Shown one piece after another: positions 10,488 through 22,100 of a DNA stretch of 64,000 nucleotides (the stretch's first letter is position 1; every line of letters begins with the position of its first letter). The notes below the pieces were generated by a model, which saw only the letters and a list, made by a program, of their open reading frames with translations, searched no databases and was not told the origin of the DNA. The stretch comes from Pterobdella sp. o SKG-2022 (Eukaryota > Annelida > Clitellata > Hirudinida > Piscicolidae). The DNA is taken from NCBI GenBank assembly GCA_964035795.1, contig OZ038326.1:6685759-6749758 (forward strand), in the 5' to 3' direction. The translations under genes and the position numbers were made by a program.

Positions 10488-13400
10488 ATGGCAACCGGGA
10501 ATCTTGAGGATAAAGAACCTCATTTTTTACCCAAAAAAAAGTTTACATTTTTCAAATGATTTCACAAAAATATATTGAAATTACAACGCAGTTATTAATT
10601 ATATATCATTTTTAATTTAAAAAAGAGGCCAATCGTTTAGCAATCATAGATATCAAAGAGCTGCACGCGATTCTACTATAGGTGGGATCTACTCTGTTGG
10701 ACGGAAGATAGGAGCTGGCAATTTTGGGGAATTACGTATAGGTGAGCAGAATTTTTATGTTCACTTGACGAAATTTCAATCATTTTTATTGTTTTCAGGA
10801 AAAGACATAGCTAATAATCAACTTGTAGCCGTTAAACTTGTGAGATCAAATTCATATTTATCTTGAATTCATTGTAAATTAAATTGAATCTTTTCAAGGA
10901 ATTAACAAAAGCTAAAACACCACAATTAATTTTCGAATATCGGTTTTATAAAATGTTGTCTCCAGCTGGTGAGATCTTGACGCAACTTGATGTATTCATC
11001 AATTATTTTTCAACCTTTTTATAATAATTTAAATTTTGTCTTTATAATTGAATTTATTTAAAAAATTTTGACTTTAATGAAATTTTTACAAATGATCAAA
11101 ATAATTTTTAGTCGGATTTCCTAAAGTATTTTATTACGGTCAATTCAACAAACACAATGCCTTGGTGATGGAATTATTAGGGCCCAACTTAGAAGAAATG
11201 TTTGATTTGTGTTCTAGAAAGTTCTCTGTCAAGACAATCATTATGATCGCTTTACAAACAGTTGGTTGCAATTATTTCAATTTATGTAAACTTTTGAGCG
11301 TTGGTTCATTTGCAGTTACGAAGAATTCAATATGTACATAGTAAACAGCTAATATATCGTGATATTAAACCCGAAAACTTCGTGATAGGAAGAGGACTCG
11401 AAAATATGAAAACTATTTATCAGGTCATCTTTTTATTTTTTGAAAATAGGGTAAACTTTGAACGTCTGATATGAAGACTGCCAGGTTGCTGAAATTAATC
11501 TAGGTTTTAAAATAATTAACATGAATTTTAGGTGGATTTTGGCCTAGCAAAGAGATACATCGATATGGAAACAAACCAACATATTCCATTCAGAGACCAA
11601 AAAAGTCTGACAGGCACAGCTAGGTACATGAGCATCAACACACATTTGGGACTCGGTCTGCTCTTCATATTTCCCTCTTAATTCTTTTGTTCTCTAACTA
11701 AGTCTTAGTTGAGATACTAGGTGAGGAAATAATATTCATGGTATATTCCAAAGAAATGCCTATCAATTCAAGGGTTTTATTATAATCGAAACTCAGACGT
11801 AAAATGAATCGATTATCAAATAATTATCAAACTCTGACGCAAAAATTGGATAGTAAATACAAAAAATTTTAATACTTATATCTGCGTGTGACTACCAATG
11901 AATGCGAAGCTTACCAACCACATTAAGCAATATAAGATAACGTTGAAACCCACCAATCAGAACAGAGCAGGCGAGATGATTTGGAGGCACTTGGTCACAT
12001 GTACGTCTACTTTTTCCGGGGCAGTCTTCCATGGCAAGTAGGCATCATTATCCGTATTGCATTATACTTTTGTACATGTCTCAATGATTGGGGCAGTTTG
12101 CTAGGATTATTGGTACTATTTATATCGTATTTTAAAATTGAGCCGTTTTACTTGAAAAAGTTTTTTTTAAACTACTAATCGAAAATTCTTATGATTTACA
12201 AGGCTTTTGATACATTTATTAATACTTCTGAAATACCTCTAATTTTTGATAAGTGTATCGTTTACATAAAACGTTTGATAAAATATCTTATGTACTAATT
12301 TTTTAATTTTTTGAGTCAAGCATAAATATTCAAATGAAAACACTTTTAGGAGTTTATTTACTTCCACAAAGCTTTTTGTAAGATGAACTTACATTATCAA
12401 GTGGAGGCACAAATATATTACGAAAAGCTTCTTGGAATAAAATGAATCTCTAAAAATGTTTTCATTTGAATATAACTAATTTTATACATTAATTTTATCC
12501 AACATGAAATTATCGCACTTCGAGATCTGCTGTTAGGACATTAAGGCAGTTTACCTTGCCGTTGTCAACTGTGATCATCCTCCAAACAAATGACAAAGAT
12601 ACCAGAATATCAGTCTGTTAATACCTAGTACCAAAATCTTCTTTTATCCAAGTTCTAACAAAAAAGCAGCCTGTAAATACAAACGCTAAGTTTGATACAG
12701 TTTTACGCCAATTTTCGAGGCAAAATCTAATTTTTCCAGTAGATTTAATAAATAGCAATCATTTCATTAGATATTTTTATAGAGTTTAGTTTTCCCCAAA
12801 GTTATGGCAAAAAATCGTAAAAAGTCTATTTTAGAAATCAGCTAATGATTTTTTCAAAAGCCAAACCTTAAAATGAATATAATTTGAGAACACTAGTAAG
12901 TTTATTAGGATACGAAGCTTTTCGTTAACAACGTAACATTCTCAAGTATCTTGAAAATGTTACGTTGTTAACGAAAAGCTTGGTATCTTAATAAACTTAC
13001 TAGTGTTCTTAAATCAGCTAAGTATTTCAGTATATCATATTGAAAAAAAGAATTGGCGGAAAAAGGCTGGAAATAAAAGTGCCACAAAAGTAGAAGTCAA
13101 TAGGTTTAGTAAGAGATGAAAATGATGGTTTGGATATTGGGAATAGACTGAAATGGTAAATTTCGTTTCATTCTGGCGTGAAATTAGAAAGTATTGAAGT
13201 TATTATTGATTTCACAATATAAATGATAGTCAAATAAATCAGTTATTTCGTATTGTTCGAAAGTTCCTAGTTATGTATTCAATCAAAGTTTGTTTCTTCC
13301 ACTCTTCCATGTTTTGAGCTTTTTTCTTGGCTTCATATATGCTGGCTGAACCCATTTTCTTTATTTTATTGTGGCAATATTTATGCGGGGACGCCCTCTT

Positions 13401-16400
13401 TGTTTTTCATTACTGAATGATTCTTGGAGCTTTATTGTCATCGGTAGGGTTGGCCTTCCTAGAATATGTCCAACGTAGCTCCGTCTTCCTTCCTTTATCA
13501 ATTTTCTTATGTCCTCAATTTTGGTTTTCTTTTCGAGGTTTTTGTTTGAAATGCGGTTTGGGGAGAATATCCAACATATTTTCTAAAAATTTTTTTTCGA
13601 AAACTTATGGACTTTTTAGGTCGCTTCAAGAAGGAATCCAAGTTTGCAAGTTATATATATGGATTGGTCTTATATAGATTTTATATATTTTTATTTTGTT
13701 GTTTAGTTTTATATTTTTTTGTGTCAACATCTCATGGTACTTGAAGGCTTCTATATTTTTTTTTGGATTTTTCCTATAATTTCTAGTGTAGTGTTTATTT
13801 TTGTTCCCAATACTTTTAACGTTATCTGAGTTTGTCATATCAAATCTTACAGTTTTTGCTATGTTCACTCTGGGTCTAAATTTGAATATGAATTTCTTAT
13901 TTTGTTTTGAATATCATTTATAGCGCCATCATTGAGTGAGTAACAATTTTGGTCATCGGCATACGTTATTTCATATATATTCTTGAAAGTCAGCTGTTAT
14001 CTGAGTTCTTCGGTGGCTTTGAACAGTTAGACAAAAACAATACTGGGGAAAGGTTGTTTCCTTATTGCAGGCCTACATTGGTTTTCAGTGTCTTCCTGTA
14101 GTGGTTTCCAATTTTCACACACGTCTCCCGAGGTCATGTGGTATCGTACCATTCCAAGTTATTTTTTGTTTAAGTGATCTTTCAAAATTTTCAAGCATTT
14201 TTCTCGTGAAACAGTGTCGAACGTTTTTGACAAAATGGTTGCGCTCAAAGTCTTTGACTTTTTCAAGCTTCTATGTGTAGACATTTCTGTTATCGATCGG
14301 TTAGCTGATAGACTGATTATGATGGTGATAGAACTTCATCGATTTTTTTAATTATTTTTTTTAGTATTATTAATGAGAAAATATTTTTTTTTGTAAGAAT
14401 TCCTATCGGTCGCATGTTTTCTATGGTATTCGGTTTATGAGGTTTTGGTATGGGGATTATGACCTTTCTTTAAATCTGTGGTTTTTCATGCAACTCGAAA
14501 ATTTGTTTGAAAAGTTCATCATATTTTAGAGCTAGCATTTTTGCACAGTTTTTCATGATTTTAGCTGTTACTTCATCATGTCCTGCTGCTTTGCCATTCT
14601 TTAATTAAGCAATAGCTCGAATAATTTCGTTGCTGGAAATTGCATTATCAAGAGGTTTTGATGAAACTTCAAAAAATTCTATGAAATCATATATCAAATT
14701 TGTTTTTTGAATAAATTTTTGAATTTTATTGAAAAATATTTCTTTATTTATTGTTATTTTTCAATTTTCTATTGTCAATTGTGTTGGCTTATGCTTTATA
14801 TTTTTCATAGATTTTTTGATTGCATGGAAAACTAAGCTTTCATTACTCATCTTGTCTATTTCTTTGTTGATTTCTTTTATTTTATAGTTTGCTCTTTCTT
14901 TCCAAAGTTTTTTCAATTTATGAAATTTTTCATTTCTTTCTGCTCTCATTTTGATATTGTCTTCACCCATATTCGTTTTTGTCTTATATCTTTGCGAGCT
15001 TTTGACAGTCTGATGATATCTATGGTGTTAAGCAGCTTTTTGGGTGTTGGCTTTGTTATATTGCATTCCTGTTGATGGCTTTGGCTACTTGCTCTAGTTT
15101 GCTGTACTTTTTTAGTTCTTGTGTGATTTTATCTATTTTTCTATTTTTTTGAAACAGAATAGTTATATTTTTTTCAAAACTATTCGTTTTCTCATTTGCC
15201 AGCTAAAGATTGCAATTACTACTGTGTGATCAGTATTTACATCAGTCTTGTAACTTCTTGAGCTTAGCCAAATCTTCAATAATTCATTTTTTACTGTGAT
15301 GTAATCTATTTGATTGAATATTTTATTTCTGAATGTATTTTATTTTCCAAGTTATGGTGTTACAGTTTTTATGTCTAAATTTAGTGTTGGTAGCTGTTTG
15401 CTTTTTTTTTTTCTGGCAGGTTCATTATGTAGTTTTTTCTTTTGATTTTTACTCCATTTTGGTGTTTTGTCTTGTATTTTGAGCAAAAAAAGATTTTTAT
15501 TGACACACTTCAAATATGGATTCTTTTTTCGAATCGCTGTTCATTTCTCAGACGTTAAGAGTGGCTATTTTTATTCTATTTTTATCGAAAGTTGATAAGA
15601 AGGCTCGTAAGATCTTTGCGACGGCATCACTCCTCGGCAACGGTAAAAATTATAGAGTGAACGACAAATAATGCTTAAAATTTTTAAAATACACATACGA
15701 TAATAGTAAGAATAATTAATTTTGATAATTTTTATTTATTCATTTAATAAATTTTTCATGAAGCCAGAAGGCTTATGTGTTATGATTGGTCTATAATAAA
15801 CATGATTTGATATTTCAGGGATTGAAGGCAGCGACAGTGCAGGAAAGGTACCAGAAGATCAGTGCAGTGAAGCAAAAGATGGCCATTGACGACCTGTGTA
15901 GACACCAACCACGTCTCTATATCTTTCTTTATGCTTTATTTAATGTTTTACCCACTTTAAGTTTATGAATCAAGTTTATTTAATGTTTTACCAACTTTAC
16001 GCTTATTAAATCTACTACTAATGGATCAATATAAAAATGTGTTTATAATGTGATGCATTTATTCCACCTCAGATCAACTTGCCACATACTTCAAGTATGT
16101 GAGGTCTCTGGGATTTTCAAACGAACCCGACTACGAATACTTGTACAAGTTGTTGCACAGTGTTTTGTCTGAGAGGAAATATGAATTGGATTGGCAGTTT
16201 GATTGGTTTTCCAGAAAGTCGTTGGTTAGTTTTTTTGATGCTTTTAGCTTCCATGGTTCAGTTCTCAGTCCCCTTTTTTCCATTATAGTACTTGAATCTG
16301 TTTCTATAGGATTTCAGTTTTTCATGACAACTACTGTACGCTGATGATTTGTTAATTATTTTTTAAATATTAGAAGTACTGGTTTCAAGGTTGGAGAAAT

Positions 16401-18728
16401 GGAAAAATGGTTTAGAAGCTAAAGGGCTTAGTTTAAATATGATAAAAACTAAGGTATGTGGTAACCATCTGAACATGCTCAAAAAGTCTGGCAACTTTCC
16501 ATGTGCAGTTTGTTTTAATGATGTAGACTGTAAGACGATTTTTTTGTGAAGGTTGTGAAAGTTGGATGCATACAAAGTTTGGTGGTATAAGCGACAGTTT
16601 GGAAAGAGATCCATCATTCAGATGTGCTCGATGTCTTGGTACTGCATGACCAGTGTATAGTAGGAAAATAACTGAATTTTAAATAGGTAATGACAAGCTG
16701 GAAGTTGTTACTGACTTCTGTTATCTTGGTGACATGGATTCTATTGGAAGAGGCTGCAAACTTTCTTCTATCACCAGATGCAAATTTGCTTAGAGTAAGT
16801 TTCGTCAACTTCTTCTACTTCTCAACAATTTTCATCTTTTTTTCACAACCAGAAACCAAATTTACAGCACAGACATCAGGTTTGTAACACTGTACTCTTA
16901 TGAAACATGGAGCCTAACAACACCTTCCCTGAACCGCTTAAAGCGCGATGACTTGGTTGTGATCTGATGGATTTGTAAAGCCTAGGTTGAAGACATTATA
17001 AGCGCAGAAAATTTATACGCTAAACTTGGCATTCAGAACATAGAAACGGCGATGCGTTGTGATATGTTGAGATGGTCTGGTCATGTGGTGCGCAGCTCAA
17101 GTTGAATCTCAAGGCCTAGATATTTCAAAATGAGTGGTGTGAAAAGAGCCAATAGGCCGAAGATGACATGGGAAGAGTTGCTGAAGAAGGGTCGGACAAA
17201 GTTCAATTTTTCGTAAATTGACCCACACAACCGCTTACTTGGAAGAGAATTGTTTTCAAGAAAGTTTGACCCTCTAGTGAAGAAAATGGGCTTTAAACAA
17301 AATGATGTTGATGATGATACTACAAGAAACTCTTATTAACCTAGCACCATTGCATGAACCCACTTCTTACGTGTTTTGCACCTCACACAGTTTACTCTAG
17401 CATTTTACCACACACTCCGTATATATCGATCTTAACCAAGACCACAAACTTTCTACCAATACCACACTCCATGATCTTTGACTTGTCAAGATTAACCTCC
17501 AATCTTTTTCTTTCAAAAACTGCCTTCCAACGGATGAATTGTTTTAGTTTTTTACAGTTTCCGCCATTAAGACAGTCATTTGATTACAACAGTTCATATA
17601 GGGCACCTTTCCTTCCGTCTTCAGACAATACATTTAGCACTATTGAAGACAGAAACGGGAAGAAAACCGTTTCTTGATAGACAAATACATCAACATCAAA
17701 TTCTTTCGAGTATCCATCTCCAAACTGATTCCGCTTTTTTGCTTTTGTACATAGACATTACTGCCTGAACCAACCTTTCTTTGACCATCTTCCTTCTCAG
17801 CGTCCAATAAATCATCTTCTTTGGCAACCGATCAAAAGCCTCTTCCAAGTCGAAAAAAAAAACAGATAAAAAGCTTCTTATTTTTTTCAAGATAGCTTTA
17901 CACTTCGATAGCTAGCACAGTCCATAAAGCTACAATTTTTTTAAATGGGAAAAAGTGTACTTTTTCTATTAATCGAGGAATTAGTTTGCTGTTTTCAATA
18001 TAACTGCTTATGAGCAAATTTCACTATAATAATTCAAAATGAATTTAAATGTTAATAAAATATATAAAATTCCAAGGCGAATTTTGGATTGGTCATACCT
18101 GACGACAATGAAGGAGAAATTGGCGTTAGTGTCTGTAAATTTATTCAACTTTTCAAACCTTTGATGCCAAGACTAATACGTTCTCTCTGTTTTGTTTTCT
18201 AGCATGAAGACTTCAAGTTGAATTATGGACACAGTTCGATTAAGGTGTTCAACTATACATTTTAAAGTTTCTTGTTTATATTTTTTATCTTTAGAACATC
18301 ATTCGAAGAGTTCATACATTTATTAAAATTTAAGCTATAATTTTCGGTAAGTATGGCCTTACCATAAAACATTATCATGTTTATATTTTTATATTGTTTA
18401 GTTATAAAATGAGTTGAGCCTTTTCTGTACTTTAGTTTCAATTTTTCATTTTGTCTAAGTCTCAGCAAAATAACCCACAAAACAAGTGACAATATTGTTT
18501 ATTTAGCAAGTAAAACCTCATTGTTGGTTTTCAAATATATGCACCTATATAATAATGGAAAAATTTTCCAACAGGTTTTAATGTCAAATCAAAACTTTTT
18601 CGATGTTGACCCAGAAGAAAAACCAGTATGTCCAAAATGGTAATTTGTTATTACATGGATTAATTTTAAATGAATAATTCAACATGTTTTTTTTAATTAG
18701 GTGTTGTTTTCCATTCAACGATCAGTGA
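10488..18728 (+). CDS. CSNK1G: casein kinase 1 gamma-like Ser/Thr kinase
   Basis: Complete gene model: exons 10488-10540, 10641-10741, 10799-10839, 10899-10968, 11112-11260, 11316-11423, 11532-11655, 11961-12037, 15819-15912, 16073-16224, 18077-18124, 18203-18244, 18575-18639, 18701-18728; 1152 nt, 383 residues plus stop, every phase matching. Catalytic features: glycine loop GAGNFGE, VAVKL lysine, [10 protein letters not shown] catalytic loop, DFGLAK, and the CK1 signature [21 protein letters not shown], then GSLPWQ. The YRD (not HRD) triplet and [10 protein letters not shown] point to the gamma subtype, a membrane-bound kinase of Wnt and trafficking pathways. The tail ends [15 protein letters not shown]; vertebrate CK1 gamma also ends in a Cys cluster that is palmitoylated. 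Leu replaces the usual Lys in HLGKEQ. The first exon and the three small tail exons rest on phase and splice sites only. Introns 8 and 10 hold retrotransposons. Confidence 0.9.
12318..12485. mobile_element. inverted-repeat (foldback) element
   Basis: In the long kinase intron, a left arm beginning ATTCAAATGAAAACAC and ending CAAAGCTTTTTGTAA is the imperfect reverse complement of a right arm from about 12418 to 12478. The arms are about 55-60 bp. The internal AAGCTTTT-GT core resembles the family A hairpins at 12860, 27920 and 58380, so it may be a diverged relative. Confidence 0.6.
12497..12728 (+). repeat. LINE-tail repeat (family T), partial copy
   Basis: Matches the inner part of the repeats at 24628, 39083, 48062 and 48979: shared blocks include GCAGTTTACCTTGCCGTTGTC, TGACAAAGATACCAGAATAT and GTTTTACGCC. 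It lacks the CTGCTGTAC end found in the other copies. It lies in the kinase intron, next to the foldback element. Confidence 0.65.
12860..13030. mobile_element. hairpin element family A, copy 1
   Basis: Near-perfect palindrome: left arm 12887-12940, loop about 12941-12955, right arm 12956-13009, with weaker complementarity extending outwards. The core is AAGCTTTTCGTTAAC. It shares core and flank motif (TTAAAT) with copies at 27920-28050 and 58380-58545. There is no coding capacity, so this is a MITE or foldback element. Confidence 0.75.
13250..15620 (-). mobile_element. non-LTR retrotransposon, EN and RT, decayed
   Basis: Read on the minus strand. Near 15330-15180 is the end of an AP-like endonuclease ([14 protein letters not shown], then [11 protein letters not shown]). 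At 14970-14761 is a Lys/Glu-rich linker. At 13952-13963 is the catalytic box ITYADDQN. At 13868-13626 is the post-RT region ([17 protein letters not shown]). At about 13500-13380 is the C-terminal GHILGRP and RGRPRINIA motif. Stops and frameshifts are frequent. It sits antisense inside the 3.8 kb intron (12038-15818) of the kinase gene. Confidence 0.8.
16240..17325 (+). mobile_element. non-LTR retrotransposon relic with PHD-like finger
   Basis: Begins inside the RT with [14 protein letters not shown]. It continues through [19 protein letters not shown], then a PHD-like finger ([17 protein letters not shown] at about 16500-16640), TDFCYLGDM, and the C-terminal block [12 protein letters not shown] near 17070. 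Frames shift repeatedly. Same family as 25235-26442 and 27130-27590. It lies in the kinase intron 16225-18076. Confidence 0.8.
17350..17900 (-). mobile_element. non-LTR retrotransposon relic, RT fragment
   Basis: The minus strand encodes [18 protein letters not shown] and [15 protein letters not shown] (RT domain, with Asp in AFD intact), then in other frames an [13 protein letters not shown] block and KRLEVNL. It belongs to the same broad family as the neighbouring copy at 16240-17325 but is in opposite orientation, and both are inside one kinase intron. Confidence 0.75.
18316..18380 (+). mobile_element. hairpin element family B, half copy
   Basis: TTCATACATTTATT, then AAGCTATAATTTTCGGTAAG and GCCTTACCATAAAAC match the reverse complement of the hairpin at 58169-58268. 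The second arm is diverged or missing. Confidence 0.55.
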
Positions 18729-18880
18729 ACTAGTTCGAAGTTTTATCAAATTTGAAAAAAATTCTTGAGCTTGTAAATAAATTTTTGCGATGCAAACTAA
18801 TCAAATTAAAGCGATAATTATTAAAAGTTTAATTCATTTAAAAAAAAAACAGATTGTCTTGTAAAAATTATATTTTTTTC

Positions 18881-18886
18881 AATAAA
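18881..18886 (+). terminator. candidate polyadenylation signal of the kinase gene
   Basis: AATAAA about 150 nt after the kinase stop codon and about 230 nt before the ankyrin ATG. The position suits 3'-end formation of the kinase transcript. Confidence 0.45.
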
Positions 18887-18927
18887 TAGTTATGACTTTC
18901 GTTTTGTTCGGTATTGTATCTTGCAGC

Positions 18928-18951
18928 ATATATATATATATATATATATAA
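18928..18951. repeat. (TA)n microsatellite
   Basis: Uninterrupted TA run just upstream of the ankyrin start. Similar runs flank the N gap at 32634-32662 and 32958-32980. Confidence 0.9.
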
Positions 18952-19112
18952 AGGAAAGCATCCACCGAACTAGCGTTGTTAATGGTTTCGTTGGTGAGTT
19001 GACGCTGACATCGGTGATGTAATTTTTCGTTTATGATATTGCATTATTGTAGCTTACTCAAAGAATTTTGGAATAACAGTTTTCGTCAATTCGTTTTTTA
19101 TATATATTGAAA

Positions 19113-22100
19113 ATGAATTCAAGAAATATAGGAGATCCCAGGGTATGTTCTAATTGCCTTACATTATTTTCAGATTTTGAAAATCATAATTGTTTCCAAG
19201 AACAGTTTTTTATTTGAATGCAAATCAGGAAAATATTCAAAGTACACCACAATATATTTATTTTTGGCATTTAGCTGGAATTAGCAAACAATTTCTTGAA
19301 ACATGCACGTTCTGGAAATTTGGAAAAAATGTTGGAGTTGCTTGACAATGGACTTGTGGAAATTGACACAAGCAATCCTGTATGTTCTTTTATCTTGATT
19401 TATGTTTCTAATAACTGCTGATAAATTCAACTGTTGAAAATGTATTTTTATACTTTTTTATTTGAAGTTGTTCTTGATCATAATTTAACAGTTCAAAATA
19501 ATTGGTTGTGAAACTATGCACTGAGGAATTGAAAATAATAATGCACAATTCTAAATTGTACCAAAAGTCTAACCATCTTTAAAAAAATCATAAAAGAGAA
19601 CTTTCAACTATTTTGAAACTAAAATAATATCATATATATAAGTATAATTATCAACTCAACATTGAAAGTTTTTTTTTAACAAAATTTCATATTAAATATA
19701 TATATATATATAATATAACAAAAAAATGAGCTTGAAGCATGAAAATCTCACTACCATGGTAGACGAATTCAAGTGACTTTATTATTAGCTAATACTGTTA
19801 CAGCATATGGTTTCAATATAGTGCTTGAAAGAGGAGTGTTCATGATTGATTGATTGATTCATAAGATTATTTCTTGTGATTCCAGCCACATTTTAAAAAT
19901 TATCTCAATATTAACTTCAAACTCTGTTATATAAAATATTTATCCACATATATATACTGTTCGATCTTGATTATATAATGTGTTTTTCTTAAATTTACAA
20001 AAAAATTCAATTTCTAGTTAAAAAGAAGTTTTTTTTTGTTCCCAATTCAAAGTATTGTATGGTTTATGTAATTTATTGAGGGTACTTCAACTTTAAATAA
20101 AACTAAGCATTCATATATATTTAAAAAATGTGTATATTATTTACTGAAACAGGAAATCATATTTTGTTGCTTTCATTCAGTTAATTGATGGGATTAAAAA
20201 TGTATATACTTTATAAAGATTAAAGTAAGTTTGATGGCAAATTAATTAATAAGAAAAGTGAATTCTATTTTAAAATATTTTTTTCAAGTTAATTAATAAT
20301 ATATAAAAATAATATATTTCTATCATTATTAATTTTATTATTATTATTATTATTGATCTATTGATAACATCATATAAAACAACATATAAAATTGAACACA
20401 ATATATTAGAAAACTTCTAAACCCTACAAATTCATCATATTCTTTGTAGACTATTACTCTTAACATATTAACAGCTTTTTCTCTTCACAGCCCACATCAC
20501 TGGTTACAGTAAGGACATTTATTGTGCAAGAAATACTACTTTCTCATTAGCCTTCAAAACTCTTATTGGTTAACAACCTTCAAACAGAATGGTCTAAACA
20601 GTCTTCATCTGGCATGCAAAGAAGGACACCAACACCTTGTTAGTGAACTGATTGCCAGACAAATGCCTGTAGACAAACCTACCAAGGTAACTCATATATT
20701 GATTGGGTGGACAAAAAAAGATGGATGAGTGTGTAGATAGATTAATAAAAGATTAGCCATATTAGATTATACTGCTGTACATGCCTCCAGTAACTGGGTT
20801 GACAGAATAGATTAATAAGTAATATATACATATTCAATTAGCTCAATGAGTAAATGCATAGGTAAAGGGATGAAATAATTTATGGAATAATAAAGTAAAT
20901 AATAAATAAAGAAGCCAAAAAGGCACTTCATATTAAAATATTGAAACTTGATAAGAGAGAATATTTGTGTTTATTTGTGTATGTTTAAATTCACCAGCCA
21001 CATAATGTTTATATAGATTTAATTTGATGCAGATCTTTCATTATTTTTTTCAATCCTTGTCTCAAGTCTTATGGAAATTTCTATTTCAAGGTATCAAATA
21101 GGTATTTCAGATCTATTTTTGAAAATTTTTTTTAAAATTCAGAAATGTTAATTAAAAACAAAAATAATCAAATTAAATACTATGAGCAGGGGACTAAACA
21201 TTCTTGTTTCAAAATAACATATCGAGAAACATTATTACAACTTTAAAATGTTTAACAAATATAAAATACCACTATAAATCTATGGTTGCTCAGGCAACAT
21301 TAAATTGTTCAACACTTGACACGGTTTGTGAACTTAGTATCGTCATGTTGAAGCTTCACGGATACTAGTGTTAATTTTAACATCATGTAATGGTGGGATT
21401 GGGATATTTGTTTGAAGTTATAACCACTCATTTATATCACTCTGTCTTTATATATCTATCCTTTAATTTTATTCATTTTTTAAAATACTAAATTGATTTC
21501 ATAATTACGCAACATTTTTTGACCTGGTAATTTTGATTTTTTATCGTTTTAATACATTGTTACAAGTGCTTCAAACAACCTTGAATCGATAAGTGCTCAG
21601 GCACTTCCAAATGTAGATTTCACTTACCTCACTGATTTCGTTCAAACAAGCTCATCATTTAAATATACCTTTCAATGAATATTTGTTTGTATTAAGTTGA
21701 TTTTTTAAAATCAGAGTAAAAAATAAAAAAATTATTCAACAACAAATATTTCTATTAAAAATCTTATTTTTATAAAGATATACTATGTTTTCAATAATTT
21801 TTAAAAATATATAAAACTAAATAAAAACAATTTTTTACTATTAAAAATAAATTTATTTGATTCTTTGAAAGAGAAGCAAAACGATGACTAGAATAAAATA
21901 ATGATAATATGAGTGTGCATATTAAATAATTTCTTATTTAAATTATAAGTTTTATAGGTAGGTTGCTGGCGTAATATGAACTAGAGTTTAATTGATTTGG
22001 GGAGAATATGTAATGTAATGAAATGCGGTATTTATAAAACGCTTTTTCTTATAAATCAAAACGCTTGCTAAAAGTTTAATGTAGCGAAAACACTAGAACC

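Larger units (their letters stand above)
18729..19112 (+). other. kinase-ankyrin intergenic region
   Basis: Only 384 bp separate the kinase stop from the ankyrin start codon. The region holds the AATAAA at 18881, a (TA)n run at 18928-18951 and presumably the ankyrin 5' UTR and core promoter. No clear promoter element was identified. An upstream noncoding first exon of ankyrin elsewhere cannot be excluded. Confidence 0.5.
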
